Of a stretch of 64,000 nt of DNA, positions 46,215 to 55,149 are shown one piece after another (the stretch's first letter is position 1; the number at the start of each line of letters is the position of its first letter). The notes below the pieces were generated by a model. It was not told where the DNA came from, made no database searches, and was given only the letters and a program-made list of their open reading frames with translations. Source of the DNA: JAHEEL01 sp963785245 (GTDB lineage Bacteria; Actinomycetota; Acidimicrobiia; Spongiisociales; UBA5794); assembly GCA_963785245.1 (NCBI GenBank), contig CAWAUO010000017.1, positions 1 to 64,000 on the forward strand, in the 5' to 3' direction. Position numbers and translations under genes: made by a program.

Positions 46215-47492
46215 CTATCGGCCGATCCGGTCGAGGTTGCGGAAGACCATACCGCCCGCGGAGAGGAACCACGGCTTGCCCCGGTAGTAGAAACGGGTGG
46301 GGTGGGGGAGTCCGAGGAAGGCGTCATCGTCGACGGCGCCGCCGATCAGACCGCCGGCTGCCGTGCCGAGGTAGGTGGCGAGGCTCATGCCGTGTCCGCC
46401 GTACCCGACTGCGTACCAGACGCCGCTGTCGGTCTGTCCGAGATGGGGGAGCAGGTCGAAGGTGGCCGCGAGCTTGCCGCCCCACACGTGGGTCAGTTCC
46501 ACGCCTTCGAGATCGGGGAAGAGTGTGCCGATCGCAGCTTGCATGTCGTCCGCGACCTCTGACAGTTCGAGATTCGGCGAGAGATTCGGCCGGCCTCCGA
46601 AGAGGAGTCGATTGTCCTCGGAGCGCCGGAAGTAGTTGAGGAACCTCCGCTGCGTCCAGTAGACGCGGTCTTCCGGCATCAGGCGCTCGAGCAGGTCTGG
46701 ATCGAGAGGGACGGTCGCGACCATGTAGGAACCGATGGGGACGATCTGGCGCCGGATCTCGGGAACGAGACCCTCCGGCGTGTAGCCGTTGGTCGCCTTG
46801 AGCACGTCCCCGGCCTGAATCGTCCCCTTGCTCGTGGCGACGAAGTGGGTCGCTCCAGAGCGGTACAGACCGGTGACCCTGCAGTGCTCGACGATCGGGA
46901 CGCCGCGACGGGCCACGCCGCCCGCGAGTCCGAAGCTGTACTTCGCCGGATCGACGGCGGCATCCGCGGAGCTGACGACGGCGTATGCGAACACGTCGGA
47001 GCCGATGACCGAGGTGAGGTCGTCGCCTTCGACGACGGTGGTCTCGAAACCGTACATCTCCTGCATGGCACGGGATTCGTCGCGTGCTGCGTCGAGTCCG
47101 CCCTTCCGATATCCGAGGGAGACGGCGCCACAGCGCCGGAAGTCCGCGTCGAAGCCGTCCTCGATGCCGAATCGCTCGGCCATGTCGATGGCCTCGAGCG
47201 AGGCGTTCCACAGTGCCCGGGCCGTGTCTGCGCCATACCGTTTCGTGAGGGCGGCGTTGCCGGGCTTCAGCCCGTAGTTGAGTTGGCCGCCGTTCATCGC
47301 CGACGCACCCTGGCCGAGTTCCATGGCATCGACGACAACCACGGATCGCCCGAGGTCGGCGAGGCGTCGTGCTGCGGTCAGCCCGGTGACCCCGGCGCCG
47401 ATGATGACGACGTCGGTAGTCGGCGGCGGATCCTCAACCGTCAGCCCATCCGGCCGCGGTGTTCGATCGGTCCAGTAGGGAACCGTTTTCAT
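46215..47492 (-). CDS. FAD-dependent amine oxidoreductase (PuuB/DadA-like)
   Basis: A 425-residue DAO-family flavoprotein. DVVIIGAGVTGLTAARRLAD is the FAD-binding site, GASAMNGGQLNYGLKPG binds FAD/substrate as in gamma-glutamylputrescine oxidases, and YAVGYGGHGMSLATYLGTAA closes the C-terminal FAD site. It probably oxidises an amine to an aldehyde with release of ammonia. Location beside an amidohydrolase and polyamine importer suggests putrescine, spermidine or derivatives. The ATG lies 7 nt after TAACAT. Confidence 0.85.
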   Translation of the reverse strand: MKTVPYWTDRTPRPDGLTVEDPPPTTDVVIIGAGVTGLTAARRLADLGRSVVVVDAMELGQGASAMNGGQLNYGLKPGNAALTKRYGADTARALWNASLEAIDMAERFGIEDGFDADFRRCGAVSLGYRKGGLDAARDESRAMQEMYGFETTVVEGDDLTSVIGSDVFAYAVVSSADAAVDPAKYSFGLAGGVARRGVPIVEHCRVTGLYRSGATHFVATSKGTIQAGDVLKATNGYTPEGLVPEIRRQIVPIGSYMVATVPLDPDLLERLMPEDRVYWTQRRFLNYFRRSEDNRLLFGGRPNLSPNLELSEVADDMQAAIGTLFPDLEGVELTHVWGGKLAATFDLLPHLGQTDSGVWYAVGYGGHGMSLATYLGTAAGGLIGGAVDDDAFLGLPHPTRFYYRGKPWFLSAGGMVFRNLDRIGR

Positions 47493-47614
47493 GCGAGCGA
47501 TGTTACCGACTGGGCACGGGGCCCCGCATGTCGCACCTGGCGGCGTATTCCTTTCCCTGAGGTGTACCGACCAGGACCGTTGTTCACGCGAGAGACGCAT
47601 CGCCTGACCGCACC

Positions 47615-47720
47615 TTCGCCTCTCCTGTCGGAGGTGGGAGAGGCGCGAGCATCTGGCCAGAAGGCCGGAGCGCAGCGGAGAGGGTTCCGGGAGCCTGGAC
47701 CGCGACAATGAGGCCTGCCG
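47615..47720 (+). repeat. Dispersed double-hairpin intergenic repeat, copy B
   Basis: This copy (TTCGCCTCTCCTGTC onward) matches the copy at 56490 along its full length, including the tail GGAGCCTGGACCGCG and ATGAGGCCTGC. The first hairpin is imperfect. It fills the centre of a 339-bp gap (47493-47831) that otherwise holds no supported gene. A minus-strand frame at about 47700-47830 reads TTVFVCLTNCAEWGTRPDG and could be a remnant, but lacks a start. Confidence 0.7.
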
Positions 47721-47831
47721 CGATTCGAGCCGCCTCCTCTGCGACCGGACATCCGTCCGGCCGCGTCCCCCACTCCGCACAATTCGTGAGGCAAACGAAG
47801 ACCGTCGTCCCGCTCGTTGTGTGGCTCGTGG

Positions 47832-49415
47832 CTAGCCCTCGTACACCACGTCGCCATGGACCATCGTCAGATCGACATTCGCGGAGAACGCGTCTGTGGC
47901 GGTGACGAGGGGGCGGTCGATGACGACAAGATCGGCATCGAACCCGACATCGACTCGGCCGGAGTGCGTCTCGCGATGGGCCCCCCACGCCGAACCGGCG
48001 GTGTACGCCGTGATCGCCTCGTGCATCGAGATGCGCTGCTCCGGGAGGAACGGTTCCGGTCGTGAGGTCGGCCTGGTACGCGAGACCGCTGTGCCGATCC
48101 CGAGAAGCGGGTCAGGTGAGGAGACGTTCCAGTCGGATCCGAACATGAGCGGTGCGTCGGCGTCGAGGAGGGAGCGCCAGGGATACTGGTGTTCCGCCGC
48201 CGCTGGGTTGAGAAAGGGGACCGTGAGGACGTCCATCTGGTCCTCGTGACGAGCCCAGAGCGGTTGGGCGTTTGCACCGGCGCCAAGGGCTGCGAACCGC
48301 GGCACGTCGGCGCGGTCGACGACCTGTATGTGGGCGAGGTGATGTCGTCGCTTGCTGTCCCCATTCGCCCGGATCGCGGCCTCGATGGCATCGAGGCCCT
48401 GTCGCACCGCACGATCGCCAAGGGCGTGGAAGTGCACCTGGAATCCTGCAGCGTCGAGCATCGTCACGTAGTGGATCAGGTCCTCTGGATCGATGAAGTC
48501 GATGCCACGATTGTCGGTCGGATTCCCAGCGCCGTCGAGATACGGTTCGAGCATCGATGCGGTCTGGTTCTCGGCCACACCGTCGAGCATGATCTTGATC
48601 GATGTTGCCCGGTAGCGCCCGGGCGGCGTGGCGTCTCGCCGGGCAGCGAACGCTTCGACCTGCTCGGCACCTTGGGTGCGCTCCCACCAGAGGCCGCCGA
48701 GGACGTCCGCGATGAGACCACCGCGGCCGTCGAGGGTTACGTAGGCGTCGTGGGTTGCCGGGTCGACCATGGCGTCCTGCCAGGCGGTGATACCAAGGGA
48801 GAGCAGGTACTCCTGTCCAGCGAGGATCCCCGCGATTCGTTCCTCAGACGTCGGGACCGGCATAAACGGCAGGATCATGTCGACCGCGCCCTCTTGGAGC
48901 GAGCCGATTGGGTTGTCGTGCTCGTCGCGATCGAATCGGCCATCCGGCGGATCCGGCGTCGCTGCCGTGAAGCCGGCGATCTCAAGGGCCTTCGAGTTCA
49001 CCCATGCCCCGTGATGGTCAGAGTTCCACAGCATGACCGGACGATCGGGGACCACGGCGTCGAGCGCTGCGGCCGTCGGAATACCGCGGTCGAATGCCTC
49101 CATGGACCACCCGGCACCGGTGATCCACGGCTTGTCGGATCGATCGGCGTACGCCCGGATCTCGTCCAGATAGGCCCGTTCGGTGTGAGGAGTCTCGAGG
49201 AGGTGGCAGGCGACGAGTTCGAGGCCCGCCATCGACGGATGGACATGCGAATCCTGGAAGCCCGGGAGGAGCGGTCGCCCCCGGAGCTCGATGACGTCAT
49301 CGGCGCCGATCGCCAACTGGTCCGAACCAATCGCAGCGATCGATCCCCCCTCGACGAGAACGGCGGTTGCCCCCGAATGGCAATGAACAAGTCCCCCGAC
49401 AAACGCGATGCTCAT
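47832..49415 (-). CDS. YtcJ-like amidohydrolase
   Basis: A 527-residue metal-dependent hydrolase, paralogous to the gene at 32800. FQDSHVHPSMAG supplies the first metal His pair, followed by WNSDHHGAWVNS, VHFHALGDRAVRQG, HHLAHIQVVDRAD and the late Asp in FGSDWNVSSPDPL. Hydrolysis of an amide such as an N-acyl amine is likely. It lies between the polyamine importer and the FAD oxidoreductase, so it might release free amines before oxidation. The ATG lies 7 nt after TAGCAT. Confidence 0.87.
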   Translation of the reverse strand: MSIAFVGGLVHCHSGATAVLVEGGSIAAIGSDQLAIGADDVIELRGRPLLPGFQDSHVHPSMAGLELVACHLLETPHTERAYLDEIRAYADRSDKPWITGAGWSMEAFDRGIPTAAALDAVVPDRPVMLWNSDHHGAWVNSKALEIAGFTAATPDPPDGRFDRDEHDNPIGSLQEGAVDMILPFMPVPTSEERIAGILAGQEYLLSLGITAWQDAMVDPATHDAYVTLDGRGGLIADVLGGLWWERTQGAEQVEAFAARRDATPPGRYRATSIKIMLDGVAENQTASMLEPYLDGAGNPTDNRGIDFIDPEDLIHYVTMLDAAGFQVHFHALGDRAVRQGLDAIEAAIRANGDSKRRHHLAHIQVVDRADVPRFAALGAGANAQPLWARHEDQMDVLTVPFLNPAAAEHQYPWRSLLDADAPLMFGSDWNVSSPDPLLGIGTAVSRTRPTSRPEPFLPEQRISMHEAITAYTAGSAWGAHRETHSGRVDVGFDADLVVIDRPLVTATDAFSANVDLTMVHGDVVYEG

Positions 49416-49469
49416 GGCCCGGATGCTAACGAACCGGACCGAACGGGGGCGTACCTGATGGCGCGGAAA

Positions 49470-49493
49470 CGGGGGCGGCGAGAGCCGCCCCCG
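49470..49493 (-). terminator. GNRA-loop hairpin terminator after potD
   Basis: CGGGGGCGGC and GCCGCCCCCG form a perfect 10-bp stem with a GAGA tetraloop (on the plus strand), 17 nt beyond the potD stop. It probably ends the polyamine transport operon and separates it from the amidohydrolase, which has its own promoter. Confidence 0.75.
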
Positions 49494-49509
49494 CTTCACC
49501 GGCGACTGA

Positions 49510-50730
49510 TCAGCCCTTGGCTTGGGCGAAGGCGTCGGCATAGTTGAGGGAGAAGTCCCCGACGTCGGCGATGAACTCGAGGTTCGCCATCGTCTCCTCG
49601 TCCGGGAAGATCGATGGATCTTCGAGAATCTCCGGGTCGATGTACTCGTACGCGGCCAGGTTCGGACTCATGTAGTACGTGTAGTTCGTCAACTCGCCGC
49701 CGTTCTCAGGATCGAGAATGAAGTTGATGAACGTGTGCGCCGTGCACGGATGCTCGGCCGTGATCGGGACCGCCATGAGGTCGACCCAGATGATGCCGCC
49801 TTCCATCGGGACGGCGTATCCGAAGTCCTCGTATGCGTCGTAGTCGTCGGTCGAGATCTCATCGAACGATCCGAAGAACCCACCATTCCAGCCGTGGGCG
49901 ACGACGGACTCGCCTGCAACCAGCAGGTCGTCGAACGCCGCCGAGTCGTAGGCCGCGATGCGACTGTTCGCGTCTGCGAGCAGAGCGGTCGCCTCGTCGA
50001 GTTGACCCTGATCGGTGGTGTTGACCGAGTAGCCCAGGTACTTGAGAGCAGCACCCAGTGTCTCGCGCTCATCGTTCAGCATCGTGATCATTCCGGTGTA
50101 CGGTTCGCTCATGTCCGGATCGAAGACGAGGCCCCACGAGATTCCGTCGGAGTCGTCGACATACTCGTATGCGAATCCGAGGCCGCTCGTACCGGCCTGA
50201 TACGGCACCGAGAAGTCACCGCTCGGATCGAACGGCATGCCGGTGAACAGGGGATCGACGTTTGCGAGATTTGGGATCGCGGCCTTGTTGATTGCGGCCA
50301 AGAGGGCAACCTCCGGGTCTGCCATGGTCGAGACCATGTAATCGGACGGAACGATCAGGTCGTACGGCGCGCCGCCGGCCTCGATCTGGGCGAGCATCGT
50401 CTCGTTGTCCTCGTAGAACGTCTGGATGATCTTGACGCCGTACTCCTCCTCGAATTTCGCGACGAGGTCGGTGACTTCGTAGTCCTCCGCGGCGGACCCG
50501 TACGGGATGTACTCGGTCCAGTTGTAGAAGTTGAGATCGCCGTCGGTCTGCCCGGGGGCGCACGCTGCGATTGCTGCATCGAGATCGCTGCCACCTTCGT
50601 CCATGGCGACCGTCGTCGTGGTCTCGTCGGTCCCCGAACCGGCAGTGGTCGTGGTCTCGTCGTCTGAGTCGCTGCTACACGCCGCGGCGAGCATCGCCAC
50701 GACAGCAATCAGTATCAGGATTCGCTTCAT
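49510..50730 (-). CDS. potD: Polyamine-type ABC transporter substrate-binding lipoprotein
   Basis: A 406-residue PotD/PotF-type binding protein with signal and lipobox LAAAC at about 14-18, then a long Thr/Asp-rich linker. The fold begins DGDLNFYNWTEYIPYGS, with the conserved WTEY of polyamine binders, and continues DLIVPSDYMVSTM and WGLVFDPDMS. AAGGAGG precedes the ATG. It ends the aldehyde dehydrogenase-potABCD operon. Spermidine versus putrescine cannot be decided. Confidence 0.88.
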   Translation of the reverse strand: MKRILILIAVVAMLAAACSSDSDDETTTTAGSGTDETTTTVAMDEGGSDLDAAIAACAPGQTDGDLNFYNWTEYIPYGSAAEDYEVTDLVAKFEEEYGVKIIQTFYEDNETMLAQIEAGGAPYDLIVPSDYMVSTMADPEVALLAAINKAAIPNLANVDPLFTGMPFDPSGDFSVPYQAGTSGLGFAYEYVDDSDGISWGLVFDPDMSEPYTGMITMLNDERETLGAALKYLGYSVNTTDQGQLDEATALLADANSRIAAYDSAAFDDLLVAGESVVAHGWNGGFFGSFDEISTDDYDAYEDFGYAVPMEGGIIWVDLMAVPITAEHPCTAHTFINFILDPENGGELTNYTYYMSPNLAAYEYIDPEILEDPSIFPDEETMANLEFIADVGDFSLNYADAFAQAKG

Positions 50731-50732
50731 GT

Positions 50733-51560
50733 CTATTCCTCCTTGTTTCTGCCCATCCCCGACTTCGCCTGGAACCCCAGGGAAATGAAGACGAGCGCCA
50801 TCGAGATCGCCAGCATGAGTGTTGATACGGCGTTGATTTCCGGTGTGACCTGCCTTCTGATCAGTCCAAACACGTAGACGGGCAGGAGGTTCGCTCCCGG
50901 CCCCTGGACGAACTCCGTGATGATCACATCATCGAGGGAGAGGGTGAGGGCAAGCAGCGCGCCACCGAGGACACCGGGCATGATGAGTGGCAGGGTCACT
51001 CGACGGAACGTCGTCCACCGATTGGCATAGAGGTCCATCGCCGCTTCTTCGAGCGAGCCGTCGAGGTTCGCGAGGCGTGCTCGCACGACGATTGCGACGA
51101 ACGAGGTGCAGAAGGCAATATGGCCAAGGATGATTGTCCAGATGCTGAGGTTGATCGGGAGCACTTGCGTGAACCAGATGAGCAGCATCGCACCCATCGT
51201 CACCTCGGGAATGATGACCGGCAGATAGAGAATCACGTCGAAGGCTTGCTTCCCCAACCACTTCCGGTACCGGTCGAGGGCGATGCCGGCCATGGTCCCG
51301 AGCACCGTCGAAACCGCCGTCGCGACGATGGCGACTTTGATCGAATTCCCCAGCGCGTTCATCATCTCGGGGTTGTTGAACATCCGGTCGTACCACCTGA
51401 GCGTGAACCCGCCCCAGTCGCCGACGTTGCGGCTGTCAGAGAACGAGTAGATCACCAGGATGAGAATCGGGAGGTAGAGGAACCCGAAGACGAGCCAACC
51501 GTTGAGGGTGAGGAGTCGGTCGACCCACGGCCGATGGGCGGTGCCTTGTTGCACACTCAT
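50733..51560 (-). CDS. potC: Polyamine-type ABC transporter permease
   Basis: A 275-residue permease with six membrane segments. The EAA loop is EEAAMDLYANRWTTFRRVTL followed by PLIMPG, and FVQGPGANLLPVYVFGLIRR is typical of PotC. The start at 51560 overlaps the potB stop by 4 nt and the stop is 2 nt before potD. Confidence 0.9.
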   Translation of the reverse strand: MSVQQGTAHRPWVDRLLTLNGWLVFGFLYLPILILVIYSFSDSRNVGDWGGFTLRWYDRMFNNPEMMNALGNSIKVAIVATAVSTVLGTMAGIALDRYRKWLGKQAFDVILYLPVIIPEVTMGAMLLIWFTQVLPINLSIWTIILGHIAFCTSFVAIVVRARLANLDGSLEEAAMDLYANRWTTFRRVTLPLIMPGVLGGALLALTLSLDDVIITEFVQGPGANLLPVYVFGLIRRQVTPEINAVSTLMLAISMALVFISLGFQAKSGMGRNKEE

Positions 51561-52453
51561 AGCGTCTTCCCTCCCTTCCGGAAGTAGATGACGGTGGCAA
51601 TCATCATCACCGCGAGGATCGTCACCGACAGCGTTGCCCCGAACGGCCAGTTCCGTCCCGACTTGAATTGCGTGACGATGTAGTTGCCCAACAGGGTCGT
51701 CTTCGCTCCGCCGAGCAGGTCGGGTGTGACATAGGCGCCGAGGCTGGGGATGAACACGAGGATCGAACCAGCGATGATCCCGGGTTTCGACAGCGGCAAG
51801 GTCACCTTCCTGAAAGCTTCCCACGCACTGGCGTAGAGATCACGCGCCGCTTCGACGAGGTTCCAGTCGAGGTGCTCGATGGCGGCGTAGAGCGGGAGCA
51901 CCATGAACGGCAGATACCCATAGAGGAGACCGATGAACACCGCTGGTTCGGTGAACAGCATCTTGCCCCAGAGTCCGGTCGCCTCGCCGATCTCGGTGAC
52001 GAGACCGTTCGAGTCGAGGAGCGTCCGCCACGCATACGTGCGGACGAGGAAGTTGGACCAGAAAGGGATCAGGACGAGAACGAGCAGGAAGTTGCGGGTC
52101 ATCGCCCGCCTTCTGGTCGCGATCCAGTAGGCGAACGGGTAGCCAATGAGGAGACAGAACACGGTATTGAGGAACGCGAGCCACAAGCTGCGGACCGCGA
52201 CCGTTCGGACGAGGGGTTCGCCGAGTTTGATCCACCACTCAAGGGTCCATTCGCCGAGAATTGGCTTGCCGGTTCGGCTCCGCTCGGTGAACGAGAAGAC
52301 CACGATGATGATCAGCGGGAGAACGAAGAAGAAGACGAGATAGGCGTAGGTGGGGAGCGCCGTGAAGAACCCGCGCCAACCTTCGGCCCGTTCGGCCTTC
52401 TTCTCGAGATCGGGGGTGGCGACCTCCGGCGGTGGGTCCTCCAGCATTGTCAT
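51557..52453 (-). CDS. potB: Polyamine-type ABC transporter permease
   Basis: A 298-residue permease with six membrane segments. LIPFWSNFLVRTYAWRTLLD and EAARDLYASAWEAFRKVTL (the EAA loop) match PotB, as does IPSLGAYVTPDLLGGAKT. The start overlaps the potA stop by 4 nt. Confidence 0.9.
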   Translation of the reverse strand: MTMLEDPPPEVATPDLEKKAERAEGWRGFFTALPTYAYLVFFFVLPLIIIVVFSFTERSRTGKPILGEWTLEWWIKLGEPLVRTVAVRSLWLAFLNTVFCLLIGYPFAYWIATRRRAMTRNFLLVLVLIPFWSNFLVRTYAWRTLLDSNGLVTEIGEATGLWGKMLFTEPAVFIGLLYGYLPFMVLPLYAAIEHLDWNLVEAARDLYASAWEAFRKVTLPLSKPGIIAGSILVFIPSLGAYVTPDLLGGAKTTLLGNYIVTQFKSGRNWPFGATLSVTILAVMMIATVIYFRKGGKTL

Positions 52454-53523
52454 GACGTCAGCGCCTCCGCGGCCTCCCGATGGAAGCTGACCGTTACCTC
52501 TTCTCCCGTTGTCCATCGGCGGAGCGACGGAATGTTTTCGAGGCGGGCGTCGATCACCTCGCCGCCGGGGATCTCGATCTCGTAGTAGATCGACTCGCCG
52601 AAGTAGAGCTGACGGGTGATGGTCGCCGGAATCTGGTTCCGCTCGGCGGGAGCGTTCGGATCTCTACGGGTGTGGATCTGGACCTTCTCCGGCCGGAGGG
52701 TGAGCGTCACGTCCGTCCCGGCCGGCGCGTTGCAGCGGGCATAGACGAGTTCACCTTCGCCGATCCGAATGCGACCGTCGTCGGTGACGGTCCCGTCGAT
52801 GAAGTTCGTCTCGCCGATGAACTCGGCGACGAACCGGTTGACGGGATGCTCGTAGATCTCTTCGGGGGTTCCGATCTGGAGGAGTCTGCCCGCATCCATG
52901 ACGCCGATCCGGTCGGACATCGTGAGGGCTTCTTCCTGGTCGTGTGTCACGTAGATGAAGGTGATGCCGACTTCGGACTGGATGTCCTTGAGTTCGATCT
53001 GCATGGCCTGGCGCAGCTTGAGATCGAGTGCGCCGAGCGGCTCGTCGAGCAGGAGTACCTTGGGACGGTTCACGAGGGCCCGGGCGAGCGCCACGCGCTG
53101 CTGCTGACCGCCCGAGAGTTGGCTCGGCTTGCGCTGCTCCATGCCCTCGAGGTGGACGGCCTTGATTGCGTCGGCGACCTGGGCGGCGACCTCGTCCTTT
53201 GGAACCTTGCGCATTTGCGGACCGAACGCCACGTTCTTCTCGACGGTCATGTGGGGGAACAGGGCGTAGGACTGGAAGACCGTGTTGATCGGCCGTTTGT
53301 TCGGCGGCCGTAGCGCCATCTCTTCGCCGAACACCTGGATGCTCCCCTCGGTGGGGAACTCGAGGCCCGCGACCATGCGGAGCATGGTGGTTTTCCCGCA
53401 ACCGGATGGGCCGAGCAGCGAGAAGAACTCGCCGTCCACGATGTCGAGTGACACATCATCGACGGCGGTGACGTCGGTGCCGAATCGTTTCGTAACTCCG
53501 CGGATGCTGACGGCCGCAGTCAT
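52450..53523 (-). CDS. potA: Polyamine-type ABC transporter ATP-binding protein
   Basis: A 357-residue ATPase with Walker A GPSGCGKTT near residue 40, the signature LSGGQQQRVALARAL, Walker B LLLDEPLGALD and switch THDQEEALTMSDR. The C-terminal 110 residues form a TOBE regulatory domain. Its ATG overlaps the aldehyde dehydrogenase stop by 4 nt, placing the importer and oxidative enzyme on one message. Confidence 0.92.
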   Translation of the reverse strand: MTAAVSIRGVTKRFGTDVTAVDDVSLDIVDGEFFSLLGPSGCGKTTMLRMVAGLEFPTEGSIQVFGEEMALRPPNKRPINTVFQSYALFPHMTVEKNVAFGPQMRKVPKDEVAAQVADAIKAVHLEGMEQRKPSQLSGGQQQRVALARALVNRPKVLLLDEPLGALDLKLRQAMQIELKDIQSEVGITFIYVTHDQEEALTMSDRIGVMDAGRLLQIGTPEEIYEHPVNRFVAEFIGETNFIDGTVTDDGRIRIGEGELVYARCNAPAGTDVTLTLRPEKVQIHTRRDPNAPAERNQIPATITRQLYFGESIYYEIEIPGGEVIDARLENIPSLRRWTTGEEVTVSFHREAAEALTS

Positions 53524-54959
53524 GTCGCCTTTCCTATGTCGATCACCATGGTCTGAAGGTCGGTGAAGTCGTCGATGGTCCCGCGACCCCAACCAGATGA
53601 TGTCCCCGCCGCACCTCCGAACGGCTGGAACGTCTCCCAGAAATCGGTCGAATCGTTGATGACGACCGTGCCCGCCCGGATCCGGTCGGTATACCAGAAC
53701 GCCTTGTCGATCGATGACGTAAAGACGGCGGCCTGGAGTCCCAGGTCTCCGCTCGCCGTGACGGCGATCGCCTCCTCGTCGTCGCGAACGGTGACGATGG
53801 GGAGGACCGGTCCGAAGGTCTCTTCCCGGGAGACGAGGGCGTCCTCCGGCACGGCGTCGATCATCGTGAACTCGTAGTAGAGGTCGGTGGGGAACCCGGA
53901 GGCGCGGTGCCCGCCGGTGAGAACCCTGGCGCCGCGCTCGCGGGCGTCGGCGACGTGCAGGTCCATCTTGCGGGCTGTCGGTTCGTTGTTGAGCGGTCCC
54001 ATCGTGGTGGCCTCGTCGAACGGATCGCCGAGGACGATCTGCTCCGCGTGGTGCAGCGCCCGCTCGACGAACTCGTCATGGACCGACTCGAGGACGATCA
54101 CCTTCTCCGTGGCGCAGCAGACCTGGCCGGCGTTGTACCGGGCACCGAATACAGCGAGTTCTGCGGCGGCTTCAAGATTCGCGTCCCCGGTGACGATGGT
54201 TGGGCCGTTGCCCGACATCTCCATGACCGAGCGCTTGATGCCCATCTGCGAGAGGATGCGCCTCCCTGTCGCCGACGATCCGGTGAAGCCGATCGCGTCG
54301 ATCCCGGGGTGCGTCACCAGCGCCTCGCCGATCTCGCCGCCACCCGGGATGATCGAGACCAGTCCCTTCGGCACGCCTGCGGCGTCGAACGCCTCGGCGA
54401 GCTTCAGCAGCCCCCATGAGGTGAACTCCGGAGGCTTCGCGATGACGGCGTTGCCGGCGGCGAGGCCCGGTCCGATGTACTCGAGTGGAATCGTGACGGG
54501 GAAGTTCCACGGCGTGATCGCAGCCCAGACACCGACGGGGCGATGGAATGTGAACATGCGCTTGTTGCGATCGGACGTCGGGATGACGCTCCCGGTGAGG
54601 CGTTTCACGTCCTCCGCGGCGTTGAGGAAGTACTGGTTCGCTTCGGCGATGTCGGCGAGGGACTCTTCGTGATACGGCTTGCCCTGCTCGAGGGTCTGGA
54701 TGCGTGCGATCTCTTCGATGTTGTCCGCGACCGCCTCCGCTACGCGGTGGAGCAGGTCCGCCCGTTCGATCGCGGTCCAGTGCCGAAAGTCGTCCTGGGC
54801 CTTGCGGGCGGCTGCAACGGCCCGGTCGATATCGACCCGGGAGGCGAGGGGCACGGTCGCGATGTGCTCGCCAGAACCGGGGCTCGTAATCTCGCGATAC
54901 GCATCCCCGGTGCCGGGGGTCCAGTCTCCCGCGAGGTAGATATCGAGATCCCGGGCCAA
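53520..54959 (-). CDS. Aldehyde dehydrogenase (omega-aminoaldehyde type)
   Basis: A 479-residue NAD(P)-dependent dehydrogenase. ITPWNFPVTIPLEYIGPGL and FTGSSATGRRIL are cofactor sites, the general base Glu is in VMEMSGNGPTIV, and the nucleophile is in NAGQVCCATEK (Cys281/282). It should oxidise an aldehyde made by an amine oxidase or aminotransferase, for example 4-aminobutanal to GABA. The start is a TTG with AAAGGAG 8 nt upstream. It is first in the potABCD operon, divergent from the aminotransferase gene. Confidence 0.87.
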   Translation of the reverse strand: MARDLDIYLAGDWTPGTGDAYREITSPGSGEHIATVPLASRVDIDRAVAAARKAQDDFRHWTAIERADLLHRVAEAVADNIEEIARIQTLEQGKPYHEESLADIAEANQYFLNAAEDVKRLTGSVIPTSDRNKRMFTFHRPVGVWAAITPWNFPVTIPLEYIGPGLAAGNAVIAKPPEFTSWGLLKLAEAFDAAGVPKGLVSIIPGGGEIGEALVTHPGIDAIGFTGSSATGRRILSQMGIKRSVMEMSGNGPTIVTGDANLEAAAELAVFGARYNAGQVCCATEKVIVLESVHDEFVERALHHAEQIVLGDPFDEATTMGPLNNEPTARKMDLHVADARERGARVLTGGHRASGFPTDLYYEFTMIDAVPEDALVSREETFGPVLPIVTVRDDEEAIAVTASGDLGLQAAVFTSSIDKAFWYTDRIRAGTVVINDSTDFWETFQPFGGAAGTSSGWGRGTIDDFTDLQTMVIDIGKAT

Positions 54960-55082
54960 GCCGGTCTCCTTTGCTCTGTGGCGACGTCGTTCCGCAATGT
55001 AGTCGATGAATCAGTCGCCTGTCTGGCCGTGCGCAGCATGGGTTGCGGCTGTGCCGGTTGTTCGGGGGTTGGCGTCAGCCGG

Positions 55083-55088
55083 TATGAT
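55083..55088 (+). promoter_or_regulatory. -10 element upstream of the class III aminotransferase
   Basis: TATGAT, close to consensus, lies 8 nt before an ATG at 55097. The start site would be near 55094, producing a leaderless short reading frame ahead of the aminotransferase. Confidence 0.4.
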
Positions 55089-55096
55089 CGGCGGTG

Positions 55097-55144
55097 ATGC
55101 TTGGCCGCGCGGCACCGTGCCGCGGGTCCCCCATGGAAGGGTGA
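55097..55144 (+). CDS. Possible 15-codon leader peptide
   Basis: ATG at 55097 opens a 15-residue frame (MLGRAAPCRGSPMEG) ending TGA at 55144, 5 nt before the aminotransferase ATG. The TATGAT promoter element and spacing match the leaderless genes of this genome. It may couple translation to the next gene. It could also be chance; no hairpin pair for attenuation was found. Confidence 0.3.
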   Translation: MLGRAAPCRGSPMEG

Positions 55145-55149
55145 GCAAG

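Noticed and set aside
47489..47905. Small reading frames on both strands in the 339-bp gap
   Set aside because: Mostly repeat-derived; the Cys-containing stretch lacks a start codon and promoter, so no gene is called.
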